A DNA stretch of 64,000 nt, taken from the NCBI GenBank assembly GCA_031278395.1, contig JAITKM010000007.1:124001-188000 (forward strand), read 5' to 3'. The stretch comes from Deltaproteobacteria bacterium (lineage in GTDB: Bacteria > Bdellovibrionota_C > UBA2361 > SZUA-149 > JAITKM01). The translations under genes and the position numbers were made by a program. A model generated the notes under the pieces. It was given only the letters and a program-made list of their open reading frames with translations, was not told the origin of the DNA and did no database searches. This document shows, in pieces, positions 36,320 through 44,260 of this stretch (its first letter is position 1; each line of letters starts with the position of its first letter).

Positions 36320-37887
36320 AGAATAAATTGAACCTTCTGGCAGCTAGTGGCTGCGTCTGTATTGTTTTTGGGTTAATCTGTTTGACGTGGGTTGTGGTCT
36401 CAAAAGTTGATTCTAGCTTGACTTATCTTGAGTTGGGAGTTGGTTTTTTAATGCTGATAGTTTGGTTATTTTTGGGCGGAATTAAAAACAGAAAAACCGA
36501 AAGTAATCGGCAATTAAGCCAATATAGTTGGCATATTTTGTATAGTGTTCTTTTTATTTTAGTTTTGGTTGCTCTAAATTATATTGCGCAGCGTGAGACT
36601 TTATTTAGCTACGACTCAACTGAACAAAAGATTTATACTTTAGCGCCGCAGACTGTTGGGATTTGTTCAGGTTTAGAAAATCCTGTAACCATTTCAGCTT
36701 TTTTTTTAGGCGGCAAAATTGATGATTTCAAACTTTTGGATTTACTGCAAAGAATTAGCAAACTTTCGAACAAACTAACTTGGCGCGTGGTAGATCCGGA
36801 GAAAGAGCCGGTATTAGTTGAAAAATATAGAATTAAGGAAAACAAAACCTTGCATTTTTTGTTACAAACGCCGCAAGGCAATCGTGAATTACAAATCAGC
36901 CAAATTTTGACAGAACAAGAAATAGTGAATGCATTGCTAAAACTTAGCAATGCGTCGCAGAAGAAAGTCTATTATATTTTTGGGCATGGCGAGACAGCTT
37001 TAGATGATCATACTGAAACTGGTTATGCAGCAATTACTAAAGCAATATTGGGTGAGGGAGTGCAGCTAGAGCTTTTAAATCTTTTGGAGGCAAAAAATAT
37101 TCCAGAAGATGCGGATGCTATTATTTTAGCTGCTCCTAAGCGTGAATTGTTGAATTATGAAGTTCAAGCTGTGACGGATTATCTAACACAGGGTGGTTCT
37201 GGAATTTTTCTCGCAGAGCCACGCGGTGCGTCTAGTGTGGCAAAGATTGTTAAAGATTTTGGTATTCTGGTAGGTAATAATTTAGTGGTGGAGCAACAGT
37301 TGTTAAAGGAGCAAGGTGGATTGACGCTGAGTGTGATGCCAGTCATTACGATTTATATGCCGCATGCAGTAACCCAAAATTTTCGGGAAGGTATAGTGTT
37401 TAATCTGGCGAGTTCAGTGCAGCAGGATACGGAGTTTGTTAAGAAGTATAAAGGCGTTGAGGTAGTGGAGTTAGCGCTAAGTTCAAAGCGTTCTTGGGCA
37501 GAGACAAAGCTAGATTTGATTTTTGGTGAGAACCCAACTGCAGCTTTTGAGCCAAGTGAGGATTTAAAGGGACCAGTGCCGGTAATTGTTGGGTATGAAA
37601 AGCGGGACGCAAAGTTTAAGGCGCCAAGTCGTATTGTGGTATTTGGGGATGAGCATTTTATTAATAATGTCAATGTGCGCCAGTTATATAATCGGGATTT
37701 TTTCTTAAACGCTTTAAATTGGGTGCTATCTAATGAGCGGGGCATTACTATTCGTTCGGGAACAATGCGGGCAAGCCGGGCAAAAATTACGCCAGAGCAG
37801 TTTTATTATATGTTTGTGTTAGGTGTAATTTTAATTCCTCAGTTACTGATTATGCTTGGCGTGTATATTTGGTTAAGCCGTGATTAG
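36316..37887 (+). CDS. GldG-like ABC transporter auxiliary protein
   Basis: The 523-residue protein has two N-terminal hydrophobic segments (LLAASGCVCIVFGLICLTWV, LELGVGFLMLIVWLFLG) and a third near 75-95. A large soluble region follows with YDSTEQKIYTLAPQT, WRVVDPEKEPVLVEKYRI, KKVYYIFGHGETALDD and GGSGIFLAEPRGASSVAK, and the protein ends in a C-terminal membrane anchor. This is the GldG/DUF4350-like architecture (ABC-type auxiliary component). In Bacteroidota GldAFG supports gliding; in other phyla the cargo is unknown, and no gliding genes are seen here. Confidence 0.8.
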   Translation: MKNKLNLLAASGCVCIVFGLICLTWVVVSKVDSSLTYLELGVGFLMLIVWLFLGGIKNRKTESNRQLSQYSWHILYSVLFILVLVALNYIAQRETLFSYDSTEQKIYTLAPQTVGICSGLENPVTISAFFLGGKIDDFKLLDLLQRISKLSNKLTWRVVDPEKEPVLVEKYRIKENKTLHFLLQTPQGNRELQISQILTEQEIVNALLKLSNASQKKVYYIFGHGETALDDHTETGYAAITKAILGEGVQLELLNLLEAKNIPEDADAIILAAPKRELLNYEVQAVTDYLTQGGSGIFLAEPRGASSVAKIVKDFGILVGNNLVVEQQLLKEQGGLTLSVMPVITIYMPHAVTQNFREGIVFNLASSVQQDTEFVKKYKGVEVVELALSSKRSWAETKLDLIFGENPTAAFEPSEDLKGPVPVIVGYEKRDAKFKAPSRIVVFGDEHFINNVNVRQLYNRDFFLNALNWVLSNERGITIRSGTMRASRAKITPEQFYYMFVLGVILIPQLLIMLGVYIWLSRD

Positions 37888-38207
37888 CCTCACCCTCTTG
37901 AGATAATATCGCGCCGCGACAGTTCTTTGGCTTTTTCTTGTAACTCTTCTCTCTTTCTTTCTTTTTTAGTCATGGCTATTAAGAGTCAAAGGAGCAATTC
38001 AAATTTTAGGGATTAACGGGATCTTTGGAGTTTGGTTTTGCTTAAAAAGTAAAGAGGTAACTTTTTGTAAATTAAATATAAAAAATTATCTGGTTATAAC
38101 TCGTTAGTTATATTAGTCCTAACAAACTTTGAATACACCTAGAACAAAAGGGTTTTTCTCCGAGTGTTCGGAGACCACTTTTTTTTACAAGCAAGAAGGA
38201 GGAGATA
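37888..38207. other. Intergenic region between the ABC operon and the 188-residue gene
   Basis: These 320 bases are AT-rich. A 27-codon minus-strand frame (37890-37973, MTKKERKREELQEKAKEL...) is present but has no ribosome site and is not called. The plus-strand promoter of the next gene must lie here. Its ribosome site aaggaggagata is strong. Confidence 0.35.
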
Positions 38208-38774
38208 ATGTCTCTAACTACTAAAAAGTCGCTTTTTCCGGGAAAAAAATTACTGCAACTAGAAAAAGGTAGAATTTTCTTTCCGAATAAGCCTAAAAAT
38301 CAGCCTTATCAAAAACATACAGCAATGAAGCCGAAGCCAGCAACTAAATTGTTTTTTCAATGGTTGCAACCCTCTTATGCTAACGATGAGATTGAATTTG
38401 AGTGGAAAAGTTCGAAAATTTGTCCTTCTCCGCTTAGTGTTAAAATGTTTGTTTTCAATGATGTGGCAACTGGAGATAATTATCAATATCGCAAAAAAAT
38501 TGTAGAACTTGTTATGAAGAACCCAAACAAGTTTTTTCTAGACAAGGAGACAAATGGTAACACTATTGTTTTTCCAGACCAATATTATATTGGTCAAGGT
38601 CCGGTGCGAGTAATTGATGATTTCTGTTTAGAAATTGAGGGAATTACTCACAGGCAGAAAGAACTTAGAGAGTTTATTCCTCCTAAACCAGTTTGGCCTA
38701 AAACATATGTAATTAATTTCGAAATCTTTGAATCAGATGAAGATCCAATGCTTAAGCAACTTAGTTTAAGATGA
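38208..38774 (+). CDS. Hypothetical protein, 188 residues
   Basis: I do not recognise this protein. It is soluble, with a basic N-terminal third (KKSLFPGKKLLQLEKGRIFF) and a mixed alpha/beta remainder containing MFVFNDVATGDNYQYRKKIV and NTIVFPDQYYIGQGPVRVID. No signal peptide. The start is fixed by an exceptionally good ribosome site (aaggaggagataatg), and a stem-loop with T-run follows, so it looks like an independently expressed gene. Confidence 0.6.
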   Translation: MSLTTKKSLFPGKKLLQLEKGRIFFPNKPKNQPYQKHTAMKPKPATKLFFQWLQPSYANDEIEFEWKSSKICPSPLSVKMFVFNDVATGDNYQYRKKIVELVMKNPNKFFLDKETNGNTIVFPDQYYIGQGPVRVIDDFCLEIEGITHRQKELREFIPPKPVWPKTYVINFEIFESDEDPMLKQLSLR

Positions 38775-38787
38775 GTTCAAAGATGAT

Positions 38788-38858
38788 ATCCAGGCGTAGA
38801 TAATTGTCGTTTAATAGCGGCTTTTATCTACGCTGGATAATCGTTTTGGTTTTTTGTG
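38788..38858 (+). terminator. Rho-independent terminator after the 188-residue gene
   Basis: The arm at 38788-38803 (atccaggcgtagataa) pairs with 38824-38838 (ttatctacgctggat) over 15 bp with one bulged G. It is followed by aatcgttttggttttttg, a T-rich run. The gene stops 13 bases before the stem. Confidence 0.75.
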
Positions 38859-38942
38859 TTCTGGTGTAATTTTCAAAGTTTATTTTAATTGGTTAGTCTA
38901 AGTATCTACACCTTGTATACTTAGGTAGCTCGACAGAGGGAA

Positions 38943-40277
38943 TTATGAACTAACTGCAAGGTTACGAAGCTGGGACAATAACTTAGCGTTGTCGGAATGC
39001 CCGGTCTTGACAGCCCGGATACGACCCTGAAGTGGACGACCTAATAAAAAGAAATCTCCAATTAAATCCAAAATCTTATGACGCGCCAGCTCTTCTGAGA
39101 ACCTTAACTCTGTATTAATTACCCCATCATTGCCAATCAAAATAAAATTATTCAAACGCCCACCAGCAGCTAACCCAGCTTTTTGCAAATACTCAACCTC
39201 TTTCATAAAACCAAAAGTCCGAGCTGGAGCAATATTTTCTTTAAAAGCCTGCGGCGAATTTAAATTAAACTCAAAATACTGCTTGCCTATCGGCGCTGGA
39301 TAATTCAGTTCATAACTAATTGTTAAACCTGCTGTCTCGCAAGGCTCAATCATAATATACTCGTCTTCGGGCGATCGCCCTAGATCATCCTTATTTTTCG
39401 TGCGATATTCAAACGGCTGATCAATCTTTATTTCATACCACTCTCCACCCTGCTCCTCTATGCCAATACTCTCCAAGGCTTTACAAATTTCTACGGCTGA
39501 ACCATCAAAAATTGGCACTTCGTCATTACACTTAATCAGTAGGTTAGTGATTTTATAGGCATGCAAAGTCGCCATTAAATGCTCAATTGTTGAAACAGAA
39601 CTCCGCTCCGAAGTAATGGTTGTCGCAAAACTTGTCGAATTTACATAATCTATAAAAACTGGAATTGTCTTAGGTTCGCCTATTTTCGCAAAATGTAGAC
39701 CAGAATTTAAAGGCAACGGTTCCAGCACTAAGCCACTTTTTTGTCCTGAATGTAGACACTGTCCATACATAATCAGGCTTTTAGCCAGCGTGCGCTGTCC
39801 AAGATTTTTGCCTTTTAAGCCAGTTGATAAAACTCCAACATTTTTTAACACATCAATATTTAAATCATTTCCACTAAAATTTTTATTAGTCTTAGTTAGC
39901 GCACGGTTAACCGAGAGTAAAATGCTATCTATATTAAAAGGTTTTTCTATAATATCAAAAGCACCGCGCCGTGTTGCCTCTAACGCATTGGAAATAGTCG
40001 CATGCCCGGAAATCATAATGACTTCTGTATCCGGTGAGATTTTTTTTATACACTCTAAAGTTTTAATCCCATCCCAACCAGACATCCAAATATCAAGAAA
40101 AATTAGGTCTGGATGATATTGCTTAACTTTTTCTAATGCTTCTTGCCCACTATTAGCGGTAATTGTTGCGTAATGTTCGTCCTCCAGCACGTTACATAAT
40201 GCTGAACAAATACTAGTTTCATCATCAACTACCATGATTAAAATTTGAGTATTAGCTTTTAACTTTAAATTAGACAT
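38943..40277 (-). CDS. lpxC: Receiver domain fused to LpxC (UDP-3-O-acyl-N-acetylglucosamine deacetylase)
   Basis: LpxC catalyses the first committed step of lipid A synthesis. Residues about 10-130 form a CheY-like receiver of NtrX type: acidic pair Asp18/Asp19, phospho-acceptor Asp62 in FLDIWMSGWDG, Ser90 in MISGHAT and Lys112 in IIEKPF. Residues about 155-444 form LpxC: QRTLAKSLIMYGQCLHSG, zinc ligand His233 with Glu232 (STIEHLMATLHAY), ligands His400 and Asp404 (ARHKILDLIGD), and catalytic His427 (VKTGHSDN). Ordinary LpxC is about 300 residues; this is 444. It follows the ferredoxin gene by 9 bases. No kinase is nearby. Confidence 0.93.
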   Translation of the reverse strand: MSNLKLKANTQILIMVVDDETSICSALCNVLEDEHYATITANSGQEALEKVKQYHPDLIFLDIWMSGWDGIKTLECIKKISPDTEVIMISGHATISNALEATRRGAFDIIEKPFNIDSILLSVNRALTKTNKNFSGNDLNIDVLKNVGVLSTGLKGKNLGQRTLAKSLIMYGQCLHSGQKSGLVLEPLPLNSGLHFAKIGEPKTIPVFIDYVNSTSFATTITSERSSVSTIEHLMATLHAYKITNLLIKCNDEVPIFDGSAVEICKALESIGIEEQGGEWYEIKIDQPFEYRTKNKDDLGRSPEDEYIMIEPCETAGLTISYELNYPAPIGKQYFEFNLNSPQAFKENIAPARTFGFMKEVEYLQKAGLAAGGRLNNFILIGNDGVINTELRFSEELARHKILDLIGDFFLLGRPLQGRIRAVKTGHSDNAKLLSQLRNLAVSS

Positions 40278-40286
40278 AAAAATTTT

Positions 40287-40619
40287 TTATTTCCCAGTTG
40301 CGTGATGTTTTTCTAAATCTTCTTTGGAATAACTATTGGCAATTTTTTCAGCCAGTTGGATATAATCAGACCACTCAACTGGCACACTACTATCTTCATA
40401 AATCGCCTCAACTGGACATTCTGGCTGACAGGCTCCGCAGTGTAAGCATTCATTGGGATTGATAAATAACATTCCATAATCGTCATCTTTGGGGGCTGGA
40501 CGACCAACTTTTTCATTTAAAGATTTGTCTGGATTATTGTAAAAGGCATCTGCTGGACAAACTTCACAACATGCTCTGTCTTTTTTTCCAATACAAGGTT
40601 CAGTAACGACGTAAGGCAT
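40287..40619 (-). CDS. fdxA: Seven-iron ferredoxin (FdxA-like, [3Fe-4S][4Fe-4S])
   Basis: The 110-residue electron carrier has MPYVVTEPCIGKKDRACCEV then CPADAFY, with CxxxxxxxC...CP typical of the first cluster, and ECLHCGACQPECPVEAI for the second. The C-terminal extension (WSDYIQLAEKIANSYSKEDL) is usual for FdxA. It is the first gene of a two-gene unit with the receiver-LpxC fusion. A functional link to LpxC is not known; co-expression may be accidental. The ATG is preceded on its strand by aaggagaaat. Confidence 0.9.
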   Translation of the reverse strand: MPYVVTEPCIGKKDRACCEVCPADAFYNNPDKSLNEKVGRPAPKDDDYGMLFINPNECLHCGACQPECPVEAIYEDSSVPVEWSDYIQLAEKIANSYSKEDLEKHHATGK

Positions 40620-40674
40620 ATAAATTTCTCCTTAATTAAATTTAAGTATTAAAAACATATTAAATTAGCGGCGA

Positions 40675-40772
40675 ACCCTAACACAGTTTAAATATTATTT
40701 CAATTAATAATCTATTTAAAAATATAAATATTTATGGCATGTTAGCCACATTTTTTTTTAAAATGTTAGGGT
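40675..40772. promoter_or_regulatory. Distant inverted repeat between divergent fdxA-lpxC and lpxL
   Basis: accctaaca (40675-40683) and tgttagggt (40764-40772) are perfectly complementary 9-mers 80 bases apart, in the 264-base divergent gap between two lipid A-related transcription units. They could be paired operator half-sites for looping, or chance. The gap also holds AT-rich promoter-like DNA. Confidence 0.35.
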
Positions 40773-40883
40773 AATCGTTTATTTCTTGTAATCAGTTATG
40801 TTTTAAATGTTCTTTTCTAGTAGATGCTGATTCACAAGTGACAGAATGGTTACAAGTTAGTAACTACTAAACATAAATAATTC

Positions 40884-41885
40884 ATGAAAAATAAGGGCTC
40901 AAAAATATTATATAATCTAATTAAGATCTTGATTTTTCTAATTAGATTAATCCCGTCAAGACTTGCCTTAAGGTTGTCAGCTGCTAGTGGAAGAATTGTC
41001 GGTAAATTTTGTAAAGAAGAAATAGCAATTGCCAAAGCTCAACTGCAATTATTGTGTAACGTAAAGAAAACTAAAGTAGAGATTGCGCCAATCATCTCTG
41101 CCAATTTTGCCCATATTGGTAAGACTGTCTACGAGTCACTAATTATTGACCGCCTGACAGAATTTAAAGACGGCATACAGGTTGCAAAATCCTTTTCTGA
41201 ACAACCCTACAAATACATTGAATTTTTAAATGACACCAAGGTCCTAGACCAAATCTTAGAAAATGATTCGTCGTGTATTATCCTGAGCGCCCATTTGGGT
41301 TGTTTTGAATTACTGGCAGCTTGCGCCGCCAAATTTGAAGTTAATCAAACTAAACGTAAGCTAATTGCCATTGGAAGAAATCCTAATTTTAGCGTGGCAG
41401 ATTTAATCCTTAAAGATATCAGAGAGACATATGGCATGCAAACTATCTGGCGTAATGACCCACACGTTGGGGTGAAGTTGGCGCAACTTATAAAACAAAG
41501 AAACTGGCTTGCAGTTTTAATTGACCAAGATATTAATTTAAAAAATCAGTTTTATCCGTTTTTGGGTCTGCCTGCAGCCTATCCAGTTGTGCCAATACGT
41601 TTGGCAGTCAAATATTCAATTCCTACTGTTTCGGCTTTTATTGTTAGACAAGATGCTTTTAAGTATTTGGTGTCAGTCAAACCGATTAAGTATGATTCCC
41701 AAAAAGAAACAGCTGTAACTCAGATTTTGTCAGCCTACACCCAACATTTAGAAAGTCTTTTGCTGGAATACCCGGAACAATGGGTGTGGTGGCATCGACG
41801 CTGGCGCAGACGCCCTGAAGGAGGAAAAATACGAACGACAGCTGAGTATTTGAAATGGTTAAAAACTATACAAGATAATTTATAA
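40884..41885 (+). CDS. lpxL: Lipid A biosynthesis acyltransferase (LpxL/HtrB-like)
   Basis: This inner-membrane enzyme adds a secondary acyl chain to the Kdo-lipid A precursor. The 333-residue protein has an N-terminal membrane segment (ILYNLIKILIFLIRLIPSRL), the HX4E catalytic motif His137-Glu142 in LSAHLGCFELL, LAVLIDQDINL with FYPFLGLPAAYPVVPIRLAV, and the family ending YPEQWVWWHRRWRRRPEGG. The family letter (L, M or P) cannot be fixed. It overlaps the next lipoprotein gene by one base. It is near, and divergent from, lpxC. Confidence 0.88.
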   Translation: MKNKGSKILYNLIKILIFLIRLIPSRLALRLSAASGRIVGKFCKEEIAIAKAQLQLLCNVKKTKVEIAPIISANFAHIGKTVYESLIIDRLTEFKDGIQVAKSFSEQPYKYIEFLNDTKVLDQILENDSSCIILSAHLGCFELLAACAAKFEVNQTKRKLIAIGRNPNFSVADLILKDIRETYGMQTIWRNDPHVGVKLAQLIKQRNWLAVLIDQDINLKNQFYPFLGLPAAYPVVPIRLAVKYSIPTVSAFIVRQDAFKYLVSVKPIKYDSQKETAVTQILSAYTQHLESLLLEYPEQWVWWHRRWRRRPEGGKIRTTAEYLKWLKTIQDNL

Positions 41886-42325
41886 TGAAGCTACTTAATC
41901 TTATGCCGTTACTGGTTTTACTGGCAATTTTTACTAACGCTTGTGCGCCAGCTCCTTCACCGTTGAGGCTGGCTAAAAGTTATGAGCAGAAAGAAGAATA
42001 TCAAAAAGCCATTGAGGTATATCAACAAATTATAAAAAATAAATCACAAATTTATATCTACTACTTACTCATTGGAGATAATTATTTAAAATTAAAAAAT
42101 CCAGATTTAGCAGAAGATAATTATATTTTGGCTATTGAAAACAATGCTGAGAATGAATTTATTATTGATCGCATTCGCTTACTTGCCCGTTATTTTGCAG
42201 AACAAAACGATTTTGAGCAGGCAATCGAAATTCTAAGAAAATACCGCTATCTCAATCCTGACAGCATAGATTTTAGTATTGATGGTCTACACAAAGATTC
42301 TATTAAAATTGAGGATGAGAAATAA
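41885..42325 (+). CDS. TPR-containing lipoprotein
   Basis: The 146-residue protein has a signal peptide ending in a lipobox-like FTNAC (Cys20). About three TPR-type helical repeats follow: RLAKSYEQKEEYQKAIEVYQ, YYLLIGDNYLKLKNPDLAED and LARYFAEQNDFEQAIEILRK. It is probably an outer- or inner-membrane-anchored scaffold. Its start overlaps the lpxL stop, so it is translated from the same mRNA. Function unknown. Confidence 0.75.
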   Translation: MKLLNLMPLLVLLAIFTNACAPAPSPLRLAKSYEQKEEYQKAIEVYQQIIKNKSQIYIYYLLIGDNYLKLKNPDLAEDNYILAIENNAENEFIIDRIRLLARYFAEQNDFEQAIEILRKYRYLNPDSIDFSIDGLHKDSIKIEDEK

Positions 42326-42397
42326 ATAATCGTTCTGGTTTTATATCTAGCGCCTGCCATTTGACATTTTTACAGACATATAATATCTGCCAGCGCA

Positions 42398-43357
42398 ATG
42401 AAAATTATAGTTACTGGTTCAGCTGGGTTTATTGGCTCAAATCTCTGTGAAGAGCTTTTGCGCCAAAATGAAGAAGTTATCGGCATTGATAATTTTGACG
42501 ACTATTACTCTCCAGCTCAAAAAGAAAAAAATCTTGTCGAGTGCTTAAAAAATTCAAACTTCACTTTATATAGAAATTCAGTAACTGATCGCGAAGTAAT
42601 AGCCCAAATCGTTGCTCAACATAAACCCAAAGTTATTGTACATCTGGGAGGATTAGCTAGCGTGCGTTTCTCAATTGGCAAAGCTAAACTCTATAACGAA
42701 GTAAATGTCCTTGGCTCAATTAACCTGCTAGATGCCGCTATTGAAAATAACGTCCAAAATTTTATTTATGCTGGGACTTCATCCATCTATGGCAACACCC
42801 AGACAATTCCATTTATTGAGAGCGATCCCTGTAACTCCCCGCTAGCCCCATATGCAGCTAGCCGCAAAGCAGTTGAAACCCTAGGCTATAGCTACCACAA
42901 CTTATACCAACTTAATTTTACAGTTTTACGCTTTTTTAGCGTCTATGGTCCTAGAGGGCGTCCGGATATGATGCCCTATATAGCAATAGACAAAATATCT
43001 AATAACGAAAAAATTGTTTTGTTCGATAGTGGACAAATGTGGCGCGATTGGACCTATATTAATGACGTTATTAATGGTGTTATTGCTGCAATTAAAACAC
43101 CATTAGGTTATGAAATTATTAATTTAGGACGTGGTAAACCAATCTTAATGGCAGACTTCATTAAGATTTTAGAGGAGTTAATAGGTAAGAAAGCATTTTT
43201 AGAATGTTCACCTGCGCCAGCTAGTGAAATAAAAATAAATTATGCCAACATTGACAAGGCCAAAAGATTATTGGGATATATACCCTCTACTGATCTCCGG
43301 TCTGGACTAGAAAAAATGTGGGAATGGTATCAATGTAGTATTAAAAACGAATGTTAA
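42398..43357 (+). CDS. NAD-dependent nucleotide-sugar epimerase/dehydratase
   Basis: This short-chain-dehydrogenase-type enzyme acts on UDP- or dTDP-sugars. The 319-residue protein has VTGSAGFIGSNLCEELLRQN (NAD binding), VIGIDNFDDYYSPAQKEKNL, YAGTSSIYGNTQTIPFIE and the catalytic YAASRKAVE (YxxxK), with GRPDMMPY and RDWTYINDVINGVIAAI later. The DDYYSPAQK segment resembles UDP-glucuronate 4-epimerases, so that activity is likely but not proven. It may feed LPS or capsule sugars, given the lpxL neighbour. Confidence 0.85.
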   Translation: MKIIVTGSAGFIGSNLCEELLRQNEEVIGIDNFDDYYSPAQKEKNLVECLKNSNFTLYRNSVTDREVIAQIVAQHKPKVIVHLGGLASVRFSIGKAKLYNEVNVLGSINLLDAAIENNVQNFIYAGTSSIYGNTQTIPFIESDPCNSPLAPYAASRKAVETLGYSYHNLYQLNFTVLRFFSVYGPRGRPDMMPYIAIDKISNNEKIVLFDSGQMWRDWTYINDVINGVIAAIKTPLGYEIINLGRGKPILMADFIKILEELIGKKAFLECSPAPASEIKINYANIDKAKRLLGYIPSTDLRSGLEKMWEWYQCSIKNEC

Positions 43358-43438
43358 TAATGGGGTGGGGGTGGAAGTGTAGAGATTATATATTACTAAT
43401 TTAATTAATAACAAACAATAAAAGGAGTTAAAACTATT

Positions 43439-44017
43439 ATGGATAAAAGTATTAAAGGTAGCCAAACCGAAAAAAACCTTTTAAAGGCGTTTGCTGGTGA
43501 ATCGCAAGCTAGAAATCGTTACACATTTTTTGCCAAAGCCGCACGTAATGAAGGTTATCAAAAAATAGCGCTATTCTTTGAAGAAACAGCTCGCAATGAA
43601 GAGGAGCATTCTAAATTATTTTTTAAGCAACTTGAAGGCGGAAGTGTAGAAATTACTGCTAGTTATCCAGCGGGTATTATTAGTAATACACTGGATAATT
43701 TAAAAGAAGCTGAAATGGGTGAAGAAGAAGAGTGGAAAGTATTATATCCTGCCTTTGCTAAGGTAGCTAAAGAAGAGGGTTATATAAAGCCGGCTTCTCT
43801 TTTTACTTTAATTTCTGAAGTCGAAAACCAACATCGAGATCGTTTTGCTAAACTTTGGGAAGAAGTTAAAAATAGTGCGATCTTCACTAAACCTAATAAA
43901 ACAGTCTGGCGTTGTCTAAAATGCGGACACCAACATAGTGGAACTTTGGCTCCACAGGTTTGTCCAATTTGTGGTCATCCACAGGCTTACTTTGAAGTGG
44001 TAGCTGATGTATTTTAA
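43439..44017 (+). CDS. rbr: Rubrerythrin
   Basis: Rubrerythrin reduces hydrogen peroxide in anaerobes and microaerophiles. The 192-residue protein has the diiron domain (TEKNLLKAFAGESQARNRYT, EETARNEEEHSKLFFKQL, and ESEVENQHRDRF-like EVENQHRDRF) and a C-terminal rubredoxin-like Fe(SCys)4 domain (WRCLKCGHQHSG and VCPICGHPQAYFEV). An aaaaggagttaaa ribosome site is present. It suggests low-oxygen life. A long palindrome follows it. Confidence 0.95.
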   Translation: MDKSIKGSQTEKNLLKAFAGESQARNRYTFFAKAARNEGYQKIALFFEETARNEEEHSKLFFKQLEGGSVEITASYPAGIISNTLDNLKEAEMGEEEEWKVLYPAFAKVAKEEGYIKPASLFTLISEVENQHRDRFAKLWEEVKNSAIFTKPNKTVWRCLKCGHQHSGTLAPQVCPICGHPQAYFEVVADVF

Positions 44018-44031
44018 GTAAGTGTTGAGCG

Positions 44032-44084
44032 CTAACAATCTACTGCCGGCATTTTTGTTTAAAATGCCGGCAGTAGATTGTTAG
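44032..44084. repeat. Perfect 24-bp palindrome after rubrerythrin
   Basis: Arms 44032-44055 and 44061-44084 are perfectly complementary over 24 bases, with loop tgttt. The centre is ccggcattttt/aaaatgccgg. It is followed by gatttt, so it can act as a terminator for rbr. It is far longer than most terminators and may be a mobile palindromic unit. Confidence 0.8.
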
Positions 44085-44154
44085 GATTTTAGCTCTTGTT
44101 TTTCCTTTTCTCTTGAACAATCTCTAAATTTCTGCTTAAAGTCTGCCCGTTTCT

Positions 44155-44228
44155 GGCGATGTAGCTCAGGTGGCTAGAGCGCGGAACTCATAATTCCGAA
44201 GTCAGTGGTTCGAGTCCACTCATCGCCA
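44155..44228 (+). tRNA. tRNA-Met (anticodon CAT)
   Basis: A full cloverleaf is visible: acceptor ggcgatg (44155-44161) with catcgcc (44221-44227), D arm gctcaggtggctagagc, anticodon stem cggaa/ttccg with loop ctcataa (anticodon cat 44189-44191), and T arm gtggttcgagtccac. CCA is not encoded. Elongator Met is the likely identity; tRNA-Ile2 (lysidine-modified CAT) cannot be excluded. Confidence 0.93.
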
Positions 44229-44260
44229 TTTTTAAGATTACATATCAATTATATTATTCC

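Noticed and set aside
37890-37973. 27-codon minus-strand frame MTKKERKREELQEKAKEL...
   Set aside because: No ribosome site and very short low-complexity sequence. Conservation would be needed to call it.
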